From assembly GCF_014138605.1 (NCBI RefSeq), contig NZ_JACJHX010000001.1, forward strand, positions 620,001 to 684,000: 64,000 nucleotides of DNA, read 5' to 3'. Made by a program: the position numbers and the translations under genes. Under the pieces are notes generated by a model that worked only from the letters and a program-made list of their open reading frames with translations, was not told where the DNA came from and searched no databases. This stretch comes from Peribacillus huizhouensis. Its GTDB lineage: Bacteria > Bacillota > Bacilli > Bacillales > DSM-1321. Of the stretch, positions 25,136 through 33,738 are shown piece after piece; the stretch's first letter is position 1; each line of letters opens with the position of its first letter.

Positions 25136-26500
25136 TCAACCTATAATAACTCTTTCTTTCGGATAATGATAATTTGCTTCCTTTTTCTTGCCGCCAATAA
25201 TAAATAAGAATGAAGTAAGACCAATTCTTCCTATGAACATCAATATCATTAGAACAAATTTCCCAAAAATGCTAAGATCCGGGGTAATCCCCATCGATAA
25301 GCCTACCGTACCGAAGGCCGAGCAAACTTCAAATATTATGGCAATAAGCTGATTTTGACTATCCGAAATACTGATTGCGACAACCGACATAAAGCACATG
25401 ACAAGAGCCAGTAAAGTAATGGCCAGTGACTTCATAATATCATCTTGATGAAGCTCTCGATTAAACACTTTAATATCACGATTTCCTTTAGCAAAATGAT
25501 AAATAAATAATATATTTAAAGCAAATGTCGTTGTTCGGATACCTCCCCCCACCGAGGTCGGCGATCCACCAATAAACATTAAAACACTCATGACTAAAAG
25601 CGTAGGCATCGTAAATTCAGTAACATCCATTGTAGATAATCCCGCACTCCTAGTCGTTGCTGCTTGGAATAAAGCATAGAAAAAGCTTTTATGCCATGTC
25701 ATACCCTTAAAATAATGCTGGTATTCAATGATCAAAATAAGGATTGTCCCCAACACGAGAAGAATTCCATATGTTGTTGTCGCCAATCTTGTAAATAGTG
25801 AAAAACGGAAAGGATTTTCAAGTTCCGTCTTTTTCCTAAATAAAAATTCCTTTACTTCAATTAAAACAGGGAATCCAATTGCCCCAAGAATGATTAGTAT
25901 AATGGTTATCAATTGTACAAAATAATCACTCGCATAAGGAACAAGGGATTGACCAGTTATATCCATTCCAGCATTAGTTGTCGCAGTTACAGATGCAAAC
26001 AAACCATGGAGAAAAGCTTCCTTCCAAGTTGGATAATAGTTTAAGAAATGCACCCCTAAAACAAGTGCCCCTAAAAGCTCAATAAGAAGAATGAGCTTTA
26101 AAATATCTTTTACTAATTTAACGAGTCCTGATAATGCTAACTGATTATTATCGGCCATTATAAGACGACGTCCACGCAATCCAATTTTCCGACCTAAAAT
26201 CATCCAGAGAAATGTACTAATCGCCATAATGCCGAGTCCTGCGAACTGCAAGACGATCATAATGACAAAATATCCAAATACACTATATGTTTCAGAAATA
26301 TTAAAAACAGTTAAACCTGTATCACTTACCACACTGACAGCTGTAAAGACAGTATCGATAAAGGCCACTTCAACCCCAGGCTTATGGACCGCTGGAATAC
26401 TGAATAATAGAATTGATACAGTTACGGCCAGTAGATAATAGCCTGTAATAATCTTTGCAGGTGACAGTTTCTCCAGCCTGCTTCTTACGTTACTCCACAT
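25136..26500 (-). CDS. ktrD: K+ uptake channel subunit KtrD/KtrB (TrkH family)
   Basis: A 454-residue membrane protein made of four M1-P-M2 repeats. The four selectivity-filter loops are visible: SVVSDTGL, TATTNAGM, ATTRSAGL and AFGTVGLS. KtrB/KtrD forms the potassium-conducting dimer and needs a cytosolic RCK ring (KtrA or KtrC). No RCK gene adjoins it, as for ktrD in B. subtilis, whose partner ktrC is elsewhere. KtrD and KtrB cannot be told apart with certainty; the solitary position favours KtrD. The start lies ten bases after GGGA. Confidence 0.88.
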   Translation of the reverse strand: MWSNVRSRLEKLSPAKIITGYYLLAVTVSILLFSIPAVHKPGVEVAFIDTVFTAVSVVSDTGLTVFNISETYSVFGYFVIMIVLQFAGLGIMAISTFLWMILGRKIGLRGRRLIMADNNQLALSGLVKLVKDILKLILLIELLGALVLGVHFLNYYPTWKEAFLHGLFASVTATTNAGMDITGQSLVPYASDYFVQLITIILIILGAIGFPVLIEVKEFLFRKKTELENPFRFSLFTRLATTTYGILLVLGTILILIIEYQHYFKGMTWHKSFFYALFQAATTRSAGLSTMDVTEFTMPTLLVMSVLMFIGGSPTSVGGGIRTTTFALNILFIYHFAKGNRDIKVFNRELHQDDIMKSLAITLLALVMCFMSVVAISISDSQNQLIAIIFEVCSAFGTVGLSMGITPDLSIFGKFVLMILMFIGRIGLTSFLFIIGGKKKEANYHYPKERVIIG

Positions 26501-26840
26501 TGATTACATATCCCTTCGGTGTTTTTCATATCCCCTATCATAAAGAATATTAGTTGGATTTGAAAGTACATTTTATCTTTTGTTGACTTTTTATTTTTCC
26601 CCTTGTTTAGTGCTGAATTCTCGCATTGAGATGTTAATCAAAATGTAACGTCGACTCCTTATGTCATATAAACGACCATATTGTACATCACTTTATAAGT
26701 ATCTACGCCTGAAGGCAAGTCTAAGCGTCTGACACCTAAATACATTAGAATCTCTTTATCTTTCTTAACTATTTATTTGTTTACAAGTAATTTCCGATTG
26801 TTCTTCAATTTCGACCAAATATCTAGATAGCACGAAAATA
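26501..26840. other. Intergenic region without recognised features
   Basis: AT-rich sequence upstream of ktrD. I looked for a c-di-AMP (ydaO) riboswitch core and did not see one, and no ORF or clear promoter stands out. Confidence 0.4.
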
Positions 26841-26956
26841 AAGATGTCCCGTAAAAGGGAAAACTTCGCATTCCATCCAACAGTTTACATAAAATGTAAA
26901 TTTCTCTACAAACTAGATGGCGAGTGCGCAGTCAGACCTTTATGGGACATCCTCAT
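26841..26956. repeat. Palindromic terminator-like repeat, copy 4
   Basis: Outer arms GATGTCCCGTAAAAGG and CCTTTATGGGACATC pair. The inner arms carry GCGCAGTCAGACC. On the minus strand it directly follows the HAD phosphatase gene and could end its transcript. Confidence 0.6.
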
Positions 26957-26988
26957 TATTTAATCATATATATTTTTAAACTTTGCTA

Positions 26989-27819
26989 TTACACGACTAT
27001 TTCCTCTTCTGTACTTATTAATTTTAAAAGATGACGCACTGCATAAGCAAACCCATCTTCATCATTTGTCTTTGTAATTAAATCCGCTTTTTGTTGAATA
27101 TGAAGGGGAGCATTTCCCATCGCAACTGATTTAGTTGCTACCTCAAATTGGGCAAGATCGTTGCCCCCATCTCCAAAAGCATAAATCTCATCAAACGATA
27201 GGTTCATAATTTCTTGATATCGAAACAACGCTTTCCCCTTATGTGCTTCATGTGAAGTAATTTCTAAATTATTGGGGAATGAAGAAGCCATCGTAACGTC
27301 ATCGATACCCGCTAATGCCTTTGTTACTTCTTCAATTCTTTCCACATCTTCTTGGTGGACCAATGCAATTAATTTATAGATTTTAAGATTGTCATATTTT
27401 AAAATGTCATCGTAATTATATTCATGAAATAGAGTATTTAGTTCTTCTTTGCTCTTATGATGTAAAGGTGGCAAAGTAGAAGGGAACCCACCATAATTCG
27501 TATAGACAAGAATACCCACGTCTAATTTTTGTAAAACAGAGAATATCTTTTTATATGTCGAAATAGAAAGGGTTGCTTCATATAATATCTCACCGCTTTC
27601 TGAATATAGAACAGAACCATTAACACAAAAAATCGGTACATCCAACTTCTGTACAGCTTCTAGTTTCACTACATCCGCATGAGCACGGCCCGTATTCAAA
27701 ATGAGCTGATAACCTTTTTCAGTTAACTCTTCTAAAGCTCTTATACTTCCTTCGGTAATTTCATCTCGAGAAGTTAACAACGTCCCATCTAAATCAATTG
27801 AAATACATTTCATCTTCAT
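26989..27819 (-). CDS. Cof-type HAD phosphatase
   Basis: A 276-residue haloacid-dehalogenase hydrolase with a C2 cap. The nucleophile motif is DLDGTLLTS near residues 9-17, motif II is NTGRAHADV, and the C-terminal metal site is YAFGDGGNDLAQFE with the following KSVAMGNAP. Such Cof-type enzymes dephosphorylate sugar phosphates, FMN or PLP in the cytosol; the exact substrate cannot be read. The ATG lies six bases after AAAGGG, and an in-frame ATG two codons later is possible. It is a single gene. Confidence 0.88.
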   Translation of the reverse strand: MKMKCISIDLDGTLLTSRDEITEGSIRALEELTEKGYQLILNTGRAHADVVKLEAVQKLDVPIFCVNGSVLYSESGEILYEATLSISTYKKIFSVLQKLDVGILVYTNYGGFPSTLPPLHHKSKEELNTLFHEYNYDDILKYDNLKIYKLIALVHQEDVERIEEVTKALAGIDDVTMASSFPNNLEITSHEAHKGKALFRYQEIMNLSFDEIYAFGDGGNDLAQFEVATKSVAMGNAPLHIQQKADLITKTNDEDGFAYAVRHLLKLISTEEEIVV

Positions 27820-28114
27820 CCCAATCCCTTTCTTCTTTTAATATATATATACGTACATACTATCTCAAACGAGAGTTTAATGCTCCTGTTTTTTTATGTC
27901 AAAGGGTTTTAACTTTTCCACAACTATGTATTTTTAGGAATTTTACTTTTTATGGATGCGATTCAGTCCTAATTTCCCTCTATTCGGACTACCATGTATC
28001 AAATCAATGTGCTTCTTTTAAAATAGGCTCTGTTAAAGGTAAATGTTGATATATGATACCTGTCCGAAATCTTGATATAATCAACACAAGAACAAGTATT
28101 CGGGGGGTCAAGGT

Positions 28115-28316
28115 GTGCAAGCGTTTAGCAACTTGTTAAAGTATATCGACAAATTACCACACACCAAAAAAGAACAAATCTATCAATGGGTTAAACGCTA
28201 TGTTGAACCTTCTTCCTTTGCTGGTGGGCGTTTAATCCTTCAAGGAAGGATTTGAGTGTCCCCATTGTTCATCAGAACACGTTGTTCGGTTCGGGAAATA
28301 TAAACTTGTTAAATAG
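28115..28316 (+). pseudogene. IS1595-family transposase N-terminal remnant
   Basis: The GTG ORF at 28115 encodes MQAFSNLLKYIDKLPHTKKE through a TGA at 28253. A shift of frame at about 28245 restores GFECPHCSSEHVVRFGKYK up to a TAG at 28314. This is the N-terminal part of an IS1595-type transposase, including the first CxxC of its zinc ribbon; the second CxxC and the whole DDE/DDN catalytic domain are gone. The frameshift plus truncation show it is dead. The passenger ORF begins 14 bases later. Confidence 0.8.
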
Positions 28317-28329
28317 GGGGAAACTATCA

Positions 28330-28800
28330 TTGAAAAAGTTTCGTGGAAAAAAGCGTTATTTTCGTAACTTGTGGCGAGAGTTAGATGTAGAGCAATATGA
28401 TTTAGACTTTGGGCAGGAAGGTTGGTTTGATACTTGGCATACCCATCTTGATTTTTACGGGTTTGGGAATAATAGTGTGAAAATAAGAAGAGAGCATATA
28501 AAAGCACATATAGTTTTATATAACAGTTTATTAGAAAAGCTCCGAACATTCGATAAACCTTATCAATTGTGGATTGGATTAGTTGATGAAGATGCAGGTT
28601 TAGATGCAGTCTATATCCACACTCCTAATCCTAATGATGACAATTACCCGCTTAAAATAGAAAATTTAAGTTGGGATTGCACTATCCCAAAATATTTCAA
28701 GGATTTAATAAACCTAAACGAATTTAATGTAGGTCATTATAAGTCGGAATCGAATAACCACTACATTATCCAATCAAAAAATAATGAGATTAAATTGTAG
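28330..28800 (+). CDS. Passenger protein of unknown function, 156 aa
   Basis: Starting from TTG at 28330, which follows AGGGGGAAA, this ORF encodes MKKFRGKKRYFRNLWRELDV and continues with DLDFGQEGWFDTWHTHLDFY, a conserved-looking block GNNSVKIRREHIKAHIVLYN and DEDAGLDAVYIHTPNPNDDN. The His/Trp/Asp-rich WHTHLDF and YIHTPNPN segments look like ordered conserved motifs. It has no signal peptide or membrane helix. The open frame also extends upstream to 28252, but that part overlaps the transposase remnant. I do not recognise a family. It is the only intact gene in the element. Confidence 0.65.
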   Translation: MKKFRGKKRYFRNLWRELDVEQYDLDFGQEGWFDTWHTHLDFYGFGNNSVKIRREHIKAHIVLYNSLLEKLRTFDKPYQLWIGLVDEDAGLDAVYIHTPNPNDDNYPLKIENLSWDCTIPKYFKDLINLNEFNVGHYKSESNNHYIIQSKNNEIKL

Positions 28801-28917
28801 AATTATATTCAACTAAGAGACTTTTGTTTATAAGAATAGGGGAACTTGCAAAAATAACAGTTCCTCCAAAATTTTATCAAAAAATCAACATTAAAATTTA
28901 ACAGAGTCTTAAAATAA

Positions 28918-28948
28918 GAAAGAAACCGACCTAAAATTAGGTCGGTCA
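28918..28948 (-). terminator. Terminator of the YjcZ-type gene
   Basis: ACCGACCTA (28925-28933) pairs with TAGGTCGGT (28938-28946). On the minus strand TTTCTTTCTT follows, twelve bases after the gene. Confidence 0.8.
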
Positions 28949-28959
28949 TTTTAATCTTT

Positions 28960-29124
28960 TTAGCAGCAGTGTCCACCATATCCACCATATCCATACCCTG
29001 GACCGACTCCACCGCCGAAGCCACCACAAAAGCTAGCTCCGACAATGATTAAAAGTATAAACAAAACTACGATAAAGGCGAAACCTCCACCAAATCCAAA
29101 ACCACCATCAACACAACCTGACAT
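28960..29124 (-). CDS. YjcZ-family sporulation protein, 54 aa
   Basis: A 54-residue protein: MSGCVDGGFGFGGGFAFIVV begins it, a single hydrophobic helix VVLFILLIIVGASF follows, and the C-terminus is Gly/Tyr-rich ending GGHCC. This is the YjcZ layout, small sporulation proteins made late in the mother cell and found with the spore. AAGGAG lies before the ATG. A candidate sigma-K/E -10 is at 29172-29180. A related longer protein is encoded at 59116-59334. Confidence 0.85.
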   Translation of the reverse strand: MSGCVDGGFGFGGGFAFIVVLFILLIIVGASFCGGFGGGVGPGYGYGGYGGHCC

Positions 29125-29171
29125 AAACAAACATCTCCTTTTTTTTGAGGAGGTACTTCCATGGGTTAATT

Positions 29172-29180
29172 TATAGTATG
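29172..29180 (-). promoter_or_regulatory. Candidate sigma-K (or sigma-E) -10 element
   Basis: On the minus strand CATACTATA fits the sigma-K -10 pattern CATANNNTA. An AC lies 14 bases upstream, slightly closer than usual. It is 48 bp before the YjcZ-type start, which suits a mother-cell gene. Confidence 0.4.
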
Positions 29181-29300
29181 TTTGAATTAGGTAAGTGACA
29201 CAAGAAAATTAAATAAAGTGGAAATTCCGATAGCGAGGTATGTCTACCTGTTAAACCGATAAATATTTCAAAGTGGTTTCGCCGTGTTCAGCTAGTTTTC

Positions 29301-30476
29301 TTAATCCTCAAAAGTACCTTTTACAATCGCTCCACCATTTTCAACCATTTTTCTTCCCATTGCAATAACCGTATCAATTTTGTAAGTCATTTTGTTCATT
29401 AACAAAAGATCCGCATCCAAGCCTTCTTCAATGCGCCCTTTTCCCTGTAATTTCAAAATATTTGCTGGATTTTCAGTTACAACTCTGATCGCATCTTCTA
29501 TCGATACACCGTCCTCAATTATTGCATCTACAACCGATTCGTAAAGAGACATGCACTTTCCGACATTGAGCCCGAGCAACTTTCCAGCTCCATCAAAATT
29601 CGGAAGGCTCGCTTGGCCATCAGAGGTAAACGTAATCTTCTTAGGATCGACTCCTGCATCCAACGCTTGTTTTAAAGCTGTACTTGCTTTCACTTCTCCA
29701 TCATTCAAGAATTGTTGGACTGTGCTTGTTGTGAAATCAATATAACCGCCCTTTTTGGCATATTTGATCCCTGCTTCAAATAGGTGACGATTACGATTGA
29801 TATGTGTAGGATAAAACTGACTGATTGGCAGTTCTGTTTTTTCCACTACTTGCTCGATCACCTGTAAATGATCATGGCTATCTCCTACATGGATATTCAC
29901 GATACCTGATTTCCCTGATAAAAGGCCCCCATTTCTAGCTTGGGAAGCGAGTTTGGCCATTTCTTTCACAGTCGGCTGCGATGAACGATGGTCAGCAATC
30001 GCAATTTCCCCAACACCAATAATTTTATCAATTAATATCAGGTCGTCTTCTATTTTACCTGTCAATGTTTTTACAGGTACTTGATACGAGCCTGTTTGGA
30101 CAAAACAGGTGATGCCTTCCTCTTCAAGTGCTCTCGCTTTTGCCAATAATGCGGGCATCGTCCTCGTCGTCCCGTCCGTTCCAATAACTCCGACTAATGT
30201 TGTAATTCCTGCAAGGGTAGCATCTGTTAACTGAATTTCCGGCGTTCGCGTCTTATAACCACCTTCTCCACCACCGCCAATGAGATGAACATGTGCATCG
30301 ATAAATCCTGGAACGACTAACTTTCCAGTGGCGTCGATTACTTCCATTTCAACGAAATGTTCTGGCTTTTCAATTTTATCTTGCACGAAACCGATTTGCT
30401 TCCCTACCAACAAAACGTCTTTTTTCCCTAGATAATTTGGGGCATACACTTCACCATTTTTTATTAAAGTTAACAT
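29301..30476 (-). CDS. iadA: Isoaspartyl dipeptidase
   Basis: An amidohydrolase of 391 residues that splits beta-aspartyl dipeptides formed by protein ageing. It begins with the small beta domain, then metal ligands His62/His64 in GFIDAHVHLIGGGGEGG, SDHR-like ADHRSSQPTV near 161, metal histidines in VNIHVGDSH and FYPTHINRNRHLFE, and the catalytic Asp in TFTSDGQASLP. At the place of the carboxylated bridging lysine of E. coli IadA (K162) this protein has Glu157 (GVGEIAIADHRS). The family is clear; the bridge chemistry is altered. It is a single gene starting after AAAGGAAG. Confidence 0.9.
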   Translation of the reverse strand: MLTLIKNGEVYAPNYLGKKDVLLVGKQIGFVQDKIEKPEHFVEMEVIDATGKLVVPGFIDAHVHLIGGGGEGGYKTRTPEIQLTDATLAGITTLVGVIGTDGTTRTMPALLAKARALEEEGITCFVQTGSYQVPVKTLTGKIEDDLILIDKIIGVGEIAIADHRSSQPTVKEMAKLASQARNGGLLSGKSGIVNIHVGDSHDHLQVIEQVVEKTELPISQFYPTHINRNRHLFEAGIKYAKKGGYIDFTTSTVQQFLNDGEVKASTALKQALDAGVDPKKITFTSDGQASLPNFDGAGKLLGLNVGKCMSLYESVVDAIIEDGVSIEDAIRVVTENPANILKLQGKGRIEEGLDADLLLMNKMTYKIDTVIAMGRKMVENGGAIVKGTFED

Positions 30477-30715
30477 GAATGTCTTCCTTTCTATATATAA
30501 CTACTACTTTTTAACATTTAGCTAACAACCTATAATATCCCTTAACCAACATAGAATTTCAGGATTCTAAAAACTAGGTTCTCCTAATAAAATACCCACT
30601 TAAAAGGTTTTATTTAATAGAACCAGGGGTACATACCTATCATATCCAATATAAACAATGGGAAATCGAAGAACAAAACTTAACTTAAATAATTCCATAA
30701 AAGGAGGCTTTAATT

Positions 30716-31066
30716 ATGAAACCAACTAAATCTCAAATTACGATTAACAAACAACTCAATATCCGACAAATTATGGATTTGTTCCAAATCATAAAAGACT
30801 ATTCCGGCTCGATTACATTCCAATGTGAAACGCGCACTGTGGAACCAGAACGTTTAGCTAAACTTGTTTCTTTCATGCTTACTTTAAAAGAGTGCAACCA
30901 ACTAACAATACATATATCCGGTAACCATACTCAGTATGTCCTAGCCAAAATTAATAATTGTTGTCAGCCTAGCCAACAACATCGAGAAACCTCATACAAG
31001 ATTTACTTGAATAATAATAGGAAACTTCAATCAAAGGAGGCTGTCTCATCCCTTACTAATGGTTAG
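30716..31066 (+). CDS. HPr-like fold protein without phosphorylation sites
   Basis: A 116-residue protein whose first 85 residues follow the HPr fold: LNIRQIMDLFQIIKDYSGSI replaces the GLHARPA helix, then TFQCETRTVEPERLAKLVSF and the QLTIHISGNHTQYVLAKI strand-helix end. The active His15 and regulatory Ser46 positions of HPr are not conserved, so it should not carry phosphate in the PTS. A basic/polar tail of 30 residues follows. AAAGGAGG precedes the ATG. The role is unknown; the fold call is by pattern only. Confidence 0.6.
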   Translation: MKPTKSQITINKQLNIRQIMDLFQIIKDYSGSITFQCETRTVEPERLAKLVSFMLTLKECNQLTIHISGNHTQYVLAKINNCCQPSQQHRETSYKIYLNNNRKLQSKEAVSSLTNG

Positions 31067-31259
31067 TCCCGTTCTATTGTCGCTAAATCACATTCTTACG
31101 ATACATTAACATTTAGTAATCGATAGATAATAGGAAGTGAATGAATAAGAACAATTCTAATGATTATTGGTGCCATCGTGGTAATTGGTTTTCTTATTAA
31201 CCTAATTTTTTAATACAATTTTAACAATAGGTGAGTTCCCCGGTCATAATCTTTACACC

Positions 31260-31358
31260 GTTTATCCCACATTAACGGGTAATCCCCCACTTCAAGGCTT
31301 AGAGATTTCAGAGATGCTTAGGTGGGGGATGAAGCCCCCACTGATTGAAGTTTCCCTT
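31260..31358 (-). repeat. Mosaic hairpin repeat (reverse)
   Basis: Read on the minus strand it runs from CTTCAATCAGTGGGGG through CCCCCACCTAAGC and GTGGGGGATTACCCGTTAATG to GGGATAAACGG. It fills the 31067-31391 gap between the HPr-like gene and the PBP gene. Confidence 0.65.
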
Positions 31359-31391
31359 GATCTTCACAATCTAGCGATTAATTTTTCTTTA

Positions 31392-33395
31392 TCACTTTAG
31401 CAAATTGTCCCACCATTTTTTCCAAGAATCCTTTAGTTCGTTTCCTTTATCACGCCAATATTGTTCTCGTTCTTGTTTTTCGAGTTCTTTTTTTCGTTCC
31501 TCTATTAACTGTTCCAAACTTTCTACACGAAAAGATTCCGCTTGCTGATTTTCAAGAACATTCGACATAACTTTTTGAAAAATAAGTGCTGTTCCTTGAC
31601 TACTATGCGTGGTTAAATAATGATCTTTATCTGAACGATCATACCCCACCCAGACCGCTCCGACTAATGAAGGTGTGTACCCTACGAACCACTGGTCTTT
31701 TACACCACTTTTGACACCAGGAATTGTCACTTGAACAGAGCCCGTTTTGCCGGCAATTTCATAGCCGTCAACTGCGGCATTCTTTCCCGTGCCATATTCA
31801 ACGACTCCTAAGAGCAATCGGTTCATTTGGTCTGCGACTTTTTTCTCGATAACTTTCGTACTTTTTTCATTCCATACCGCAACATCTTGACCTTGTGCAT
31901 TCTCTATTTTCACGATAGTGTGAGATTCAAATCGTTTGCCTTTATTCGCAAAGGTAGAATAGGCTTCAGCCATATCCTGTGGCGATACTCCCCTTTCCAT
32001 TCCACCAAGTGCTAGTGATAAATTCCGATCGTTTTCAGTTAACGGAATGGCAAATCGTTCTAATGCATGAATCGATTTTTCGATCCCAATCTCGTTCATA
32101 AGCCAGACGGTTGGAACATTCAATGACTTTATTATTGCTTCGTATAGCGGAACTTCACCTAAATATTGACCATTTGCATTAGATGGTTCATATCCTCCAA
32201 AGCTCATTTTTTCATCAACTAATAAATCAGTTAACTGATATCCTTCCTCGAGAGCTGGTGTATACACAGCTAACGGCTTTATCGTAGATCCCGGTGATGC
32301 CTTTAATTTAGTCGCTCGATTGTAGCCGAGGAATTGGTGCTTCCCTCTTCCTCCTATTAAAGCATTTATCCCGCCCGTTTTCGGATTGATCAACACCATA
32401 CCACTTTGAACAAGAGCATCCGTCACTCCTTTTGGAAAGTTTCCATCATTTTCATATACTTCTTCAACTGCTTGCTGGATATGTTGGTCAAGTGTTGTGT
32501 ATATTTTATAACCACCTCTCAGTAGTTCATCGATTTCCAAATTGTATTTTTGCGAAGCCTCTGTTAGCACCGCATCGACAAAATAAGGATATTTCCCTTT
32601 TACTTGATCTCCTTTTTGATTATGGGATAAAACAATTTCTTCACTTTTAGCTTGTTTTGCATGCTCTGCATCGATATATCCATTCGTTGCCATCCTCGAC
32701 AGAACAAGATTTCTCCGTTTTAGTGCAGCATCATAGTGATTATATGGATCCAGCTTTGTCGGGATATTGATAACAGCTGCAAGCATAGCTCCTTCCGATA
32801 ATGATAAGTCATTCACATCTTTACCAAAATAAATCTGAGCTGCTTTTTTAATCCCCCAGGCGCCATGACCAAAGTAAATTTGATTTAAGTACATTTCTAA
32901 TATCTCATCTTTGGTGTATTCCTTCTCTACTTCTCTCGCTATAAAAAATTCCTCAAGCTTCCTTTTAAATGTACGATTCTGTTCTAGTAAAGCAATTTTT
33001 ATTAATTGTTGAGTAATTGTACTTCCGCCTTCAACTACTTTGCCTGCTTTCATATTCACATAAACGGCGCGAAAAATCGCTTGATAATCAATACCAGTAT
33101 GCTTATAAAACCGATGATCCTCAATGGCGACTACAGCATTTTTTACATGTTCAGGAATATCGTCTATCGAAACTCCTTCTGTTTTATTAGCGGTTATTTT
33201 ACTAGCAAGCTTTAACTCCACATCATAAATTTCTGTTGAACGCTTAAGCTCTGTTGTTAAAAGGCTAATATCAGGTTTGTAAAAAGTTAGCACACAAATA
33301 ATGAAAAGCAGAACTGCGGAAAATAATATGAGACCGGTATGATAAAAAAAGTACAAATTGTTTTTATTGAGTATTTTAGTGAACAAATCTTTCAT
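31392..33395 (-). CDS. Class A penicillin-binding protein (PBP2c/PBP2d-like)
   Basis: A 667-residue bifunctional wall enzyme: one N-terminal transmembrane anchor (residues 15-38), a GT51 glycosyltransferase domain with AIEDHRFYKHTGIDYQ and GGSTITQQLIK, and a transpeptidase domain with SPGSTIKPL (active serine), the SLN box SLNVPTVWLM and KTGS in IAGKTGSVQ. It polymerises and cross-links peptidoglycan outside the membrane. Length and the short charged tail (LEKQEREQYWRDKG) resemble B. subtilis PbpF/PbpG, which act on the germ-cell wall of the spore. Which paralogue it is remains uncertain. GGAGG precedes the ATG. Confidence 0.9.
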   Translation of the reverse strand: MKDLFTKILNKNNLYFFYHTGLILFSAVLLFIICVLTFYKPDISLLTTELKRSTEIYDVELKLASKITANKTEGVSIDDIPEHVKNAVVAIEDHRFYKHTGIDYQAIFRAVYVNMKAGKVVEGGSTITQQLIKIALLEQNRTFKRKLEEFFIAREVEKEYTKDEILEMYLNQIYFGHGAWGIKKAAQIYFGKDVNDLSLSEGAMLAAVINIPTKLDPYNHYDAALKRRNLVLSRMATNGYIDAEHAKQAKSEEIVLSHNQKGDQVKGKYPYFVDAVLTEASQKYNLEIDELLRGGYKIYTTLDQHIQQAVEEVYENDGNFPKGVTDALVQSGMVLINPKTGGINALIGGRGKHQFLGYNRATKLKASPGSTIKPLAVYTPALEEGYQLTDLLVDEKMSFGGYEPSNANGQYLGEVPLYEAIIKSLNVPTVWLMNEIGIEKSIHALERFAIPLTENDRNLSLALGGMERGVSPQDMAEAYSTFANKGKRFESHTIVKIENAQGQDVAVWNEKSTKVIEKKVADQMNRLLLGVVEYGTGKNAAVDGYEIAGKTGSVQVTIPGVKSGVKDQWFVGYTPSLVGAVWVGYDRSDKDHYLTTHSSQGTALIFQKVMSNVLENQQAESFRVESLEQLIEERKKELEKQEREQYWRDKGNELKDSWKKWWDNLLK

Positions 33396-33461
33396 TTATT
33401 CCTCCTAACATAATGCCGCTTCCTTTAGTCTATCGTCTGAGTGACGAATATCCTGCGGACC

Positions 33462-33605
33462 TCAACTAAACCTCTGAAGTTCACAGCGGTAAGTTTCACT
33501 GAATCTCACTAATCGGGATTTTACGAGCAGTTGTCCCCCACCTACGCTTTCTCGATACATCTAAGCCCTGTGGTAGGGTCGCACTGCTCATTAATGCGGG
33601 ATAAC
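33462..33605 (+). repeat. Mosaic hairpin repeat
   Basis: Contains TCACAGCGGTAAGTTTCACT, CTCACTAATCGGGATTTTAC, CCCCCACCTACGC and the end CATTAATGCGGGATAAC. It lies in the divergent gap between the PBP and kinase genes, outside the kinase promoter. Confidence 0.65.
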
Positions 33606-33738
33606 CTTTAAAATCTCCTATCAATTTATATGAATAAAAAGTAATTTTTTAATTGACAATCAAGTAAAAAAAAGGATTTTTAAATCTATTGGCGAAATTT
33701 ACATATATTATGTCGGATTTTTTTAATTGGAGGTTTAA

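Larger units (their letters stand above)
28026..28908 (+). mobile_element. IS1595-type derivative carrying a passenger gene
   Basis: An 883-bp element bounded by GGCTCTGTTAAA and TTTAACAGAGTC. The 8-bp sequence TTAAAATA stands directly outside both ends, a perfect target duplication. Inside are a transposase N-terminus with a frameshift and then an intact unrelated ORF. IS1595-family elements make 8-bp duplications and some carry passenger genes. The transposase catalytic domain is missing, so the element cannot move itself. Confidence 0.8.

Noticed and set aside
26501..26988. Possible c-di-AMP riboswitch before ktrD
   Set aside because: The characteristic GGGGAA...GGGAGGAAGA-type blocks are not present.
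31141..31212. A tiny hydrophobic ORF (MIIGAIVVIGFLINLIF) and an overlapping 19-codon ORF
   Set aside because: The hydrophobic frame has no start codon with a ribosome site at suitable distance, and the 19-codon ORF starts only three bases after its only candidate site. Possible but not supportable.
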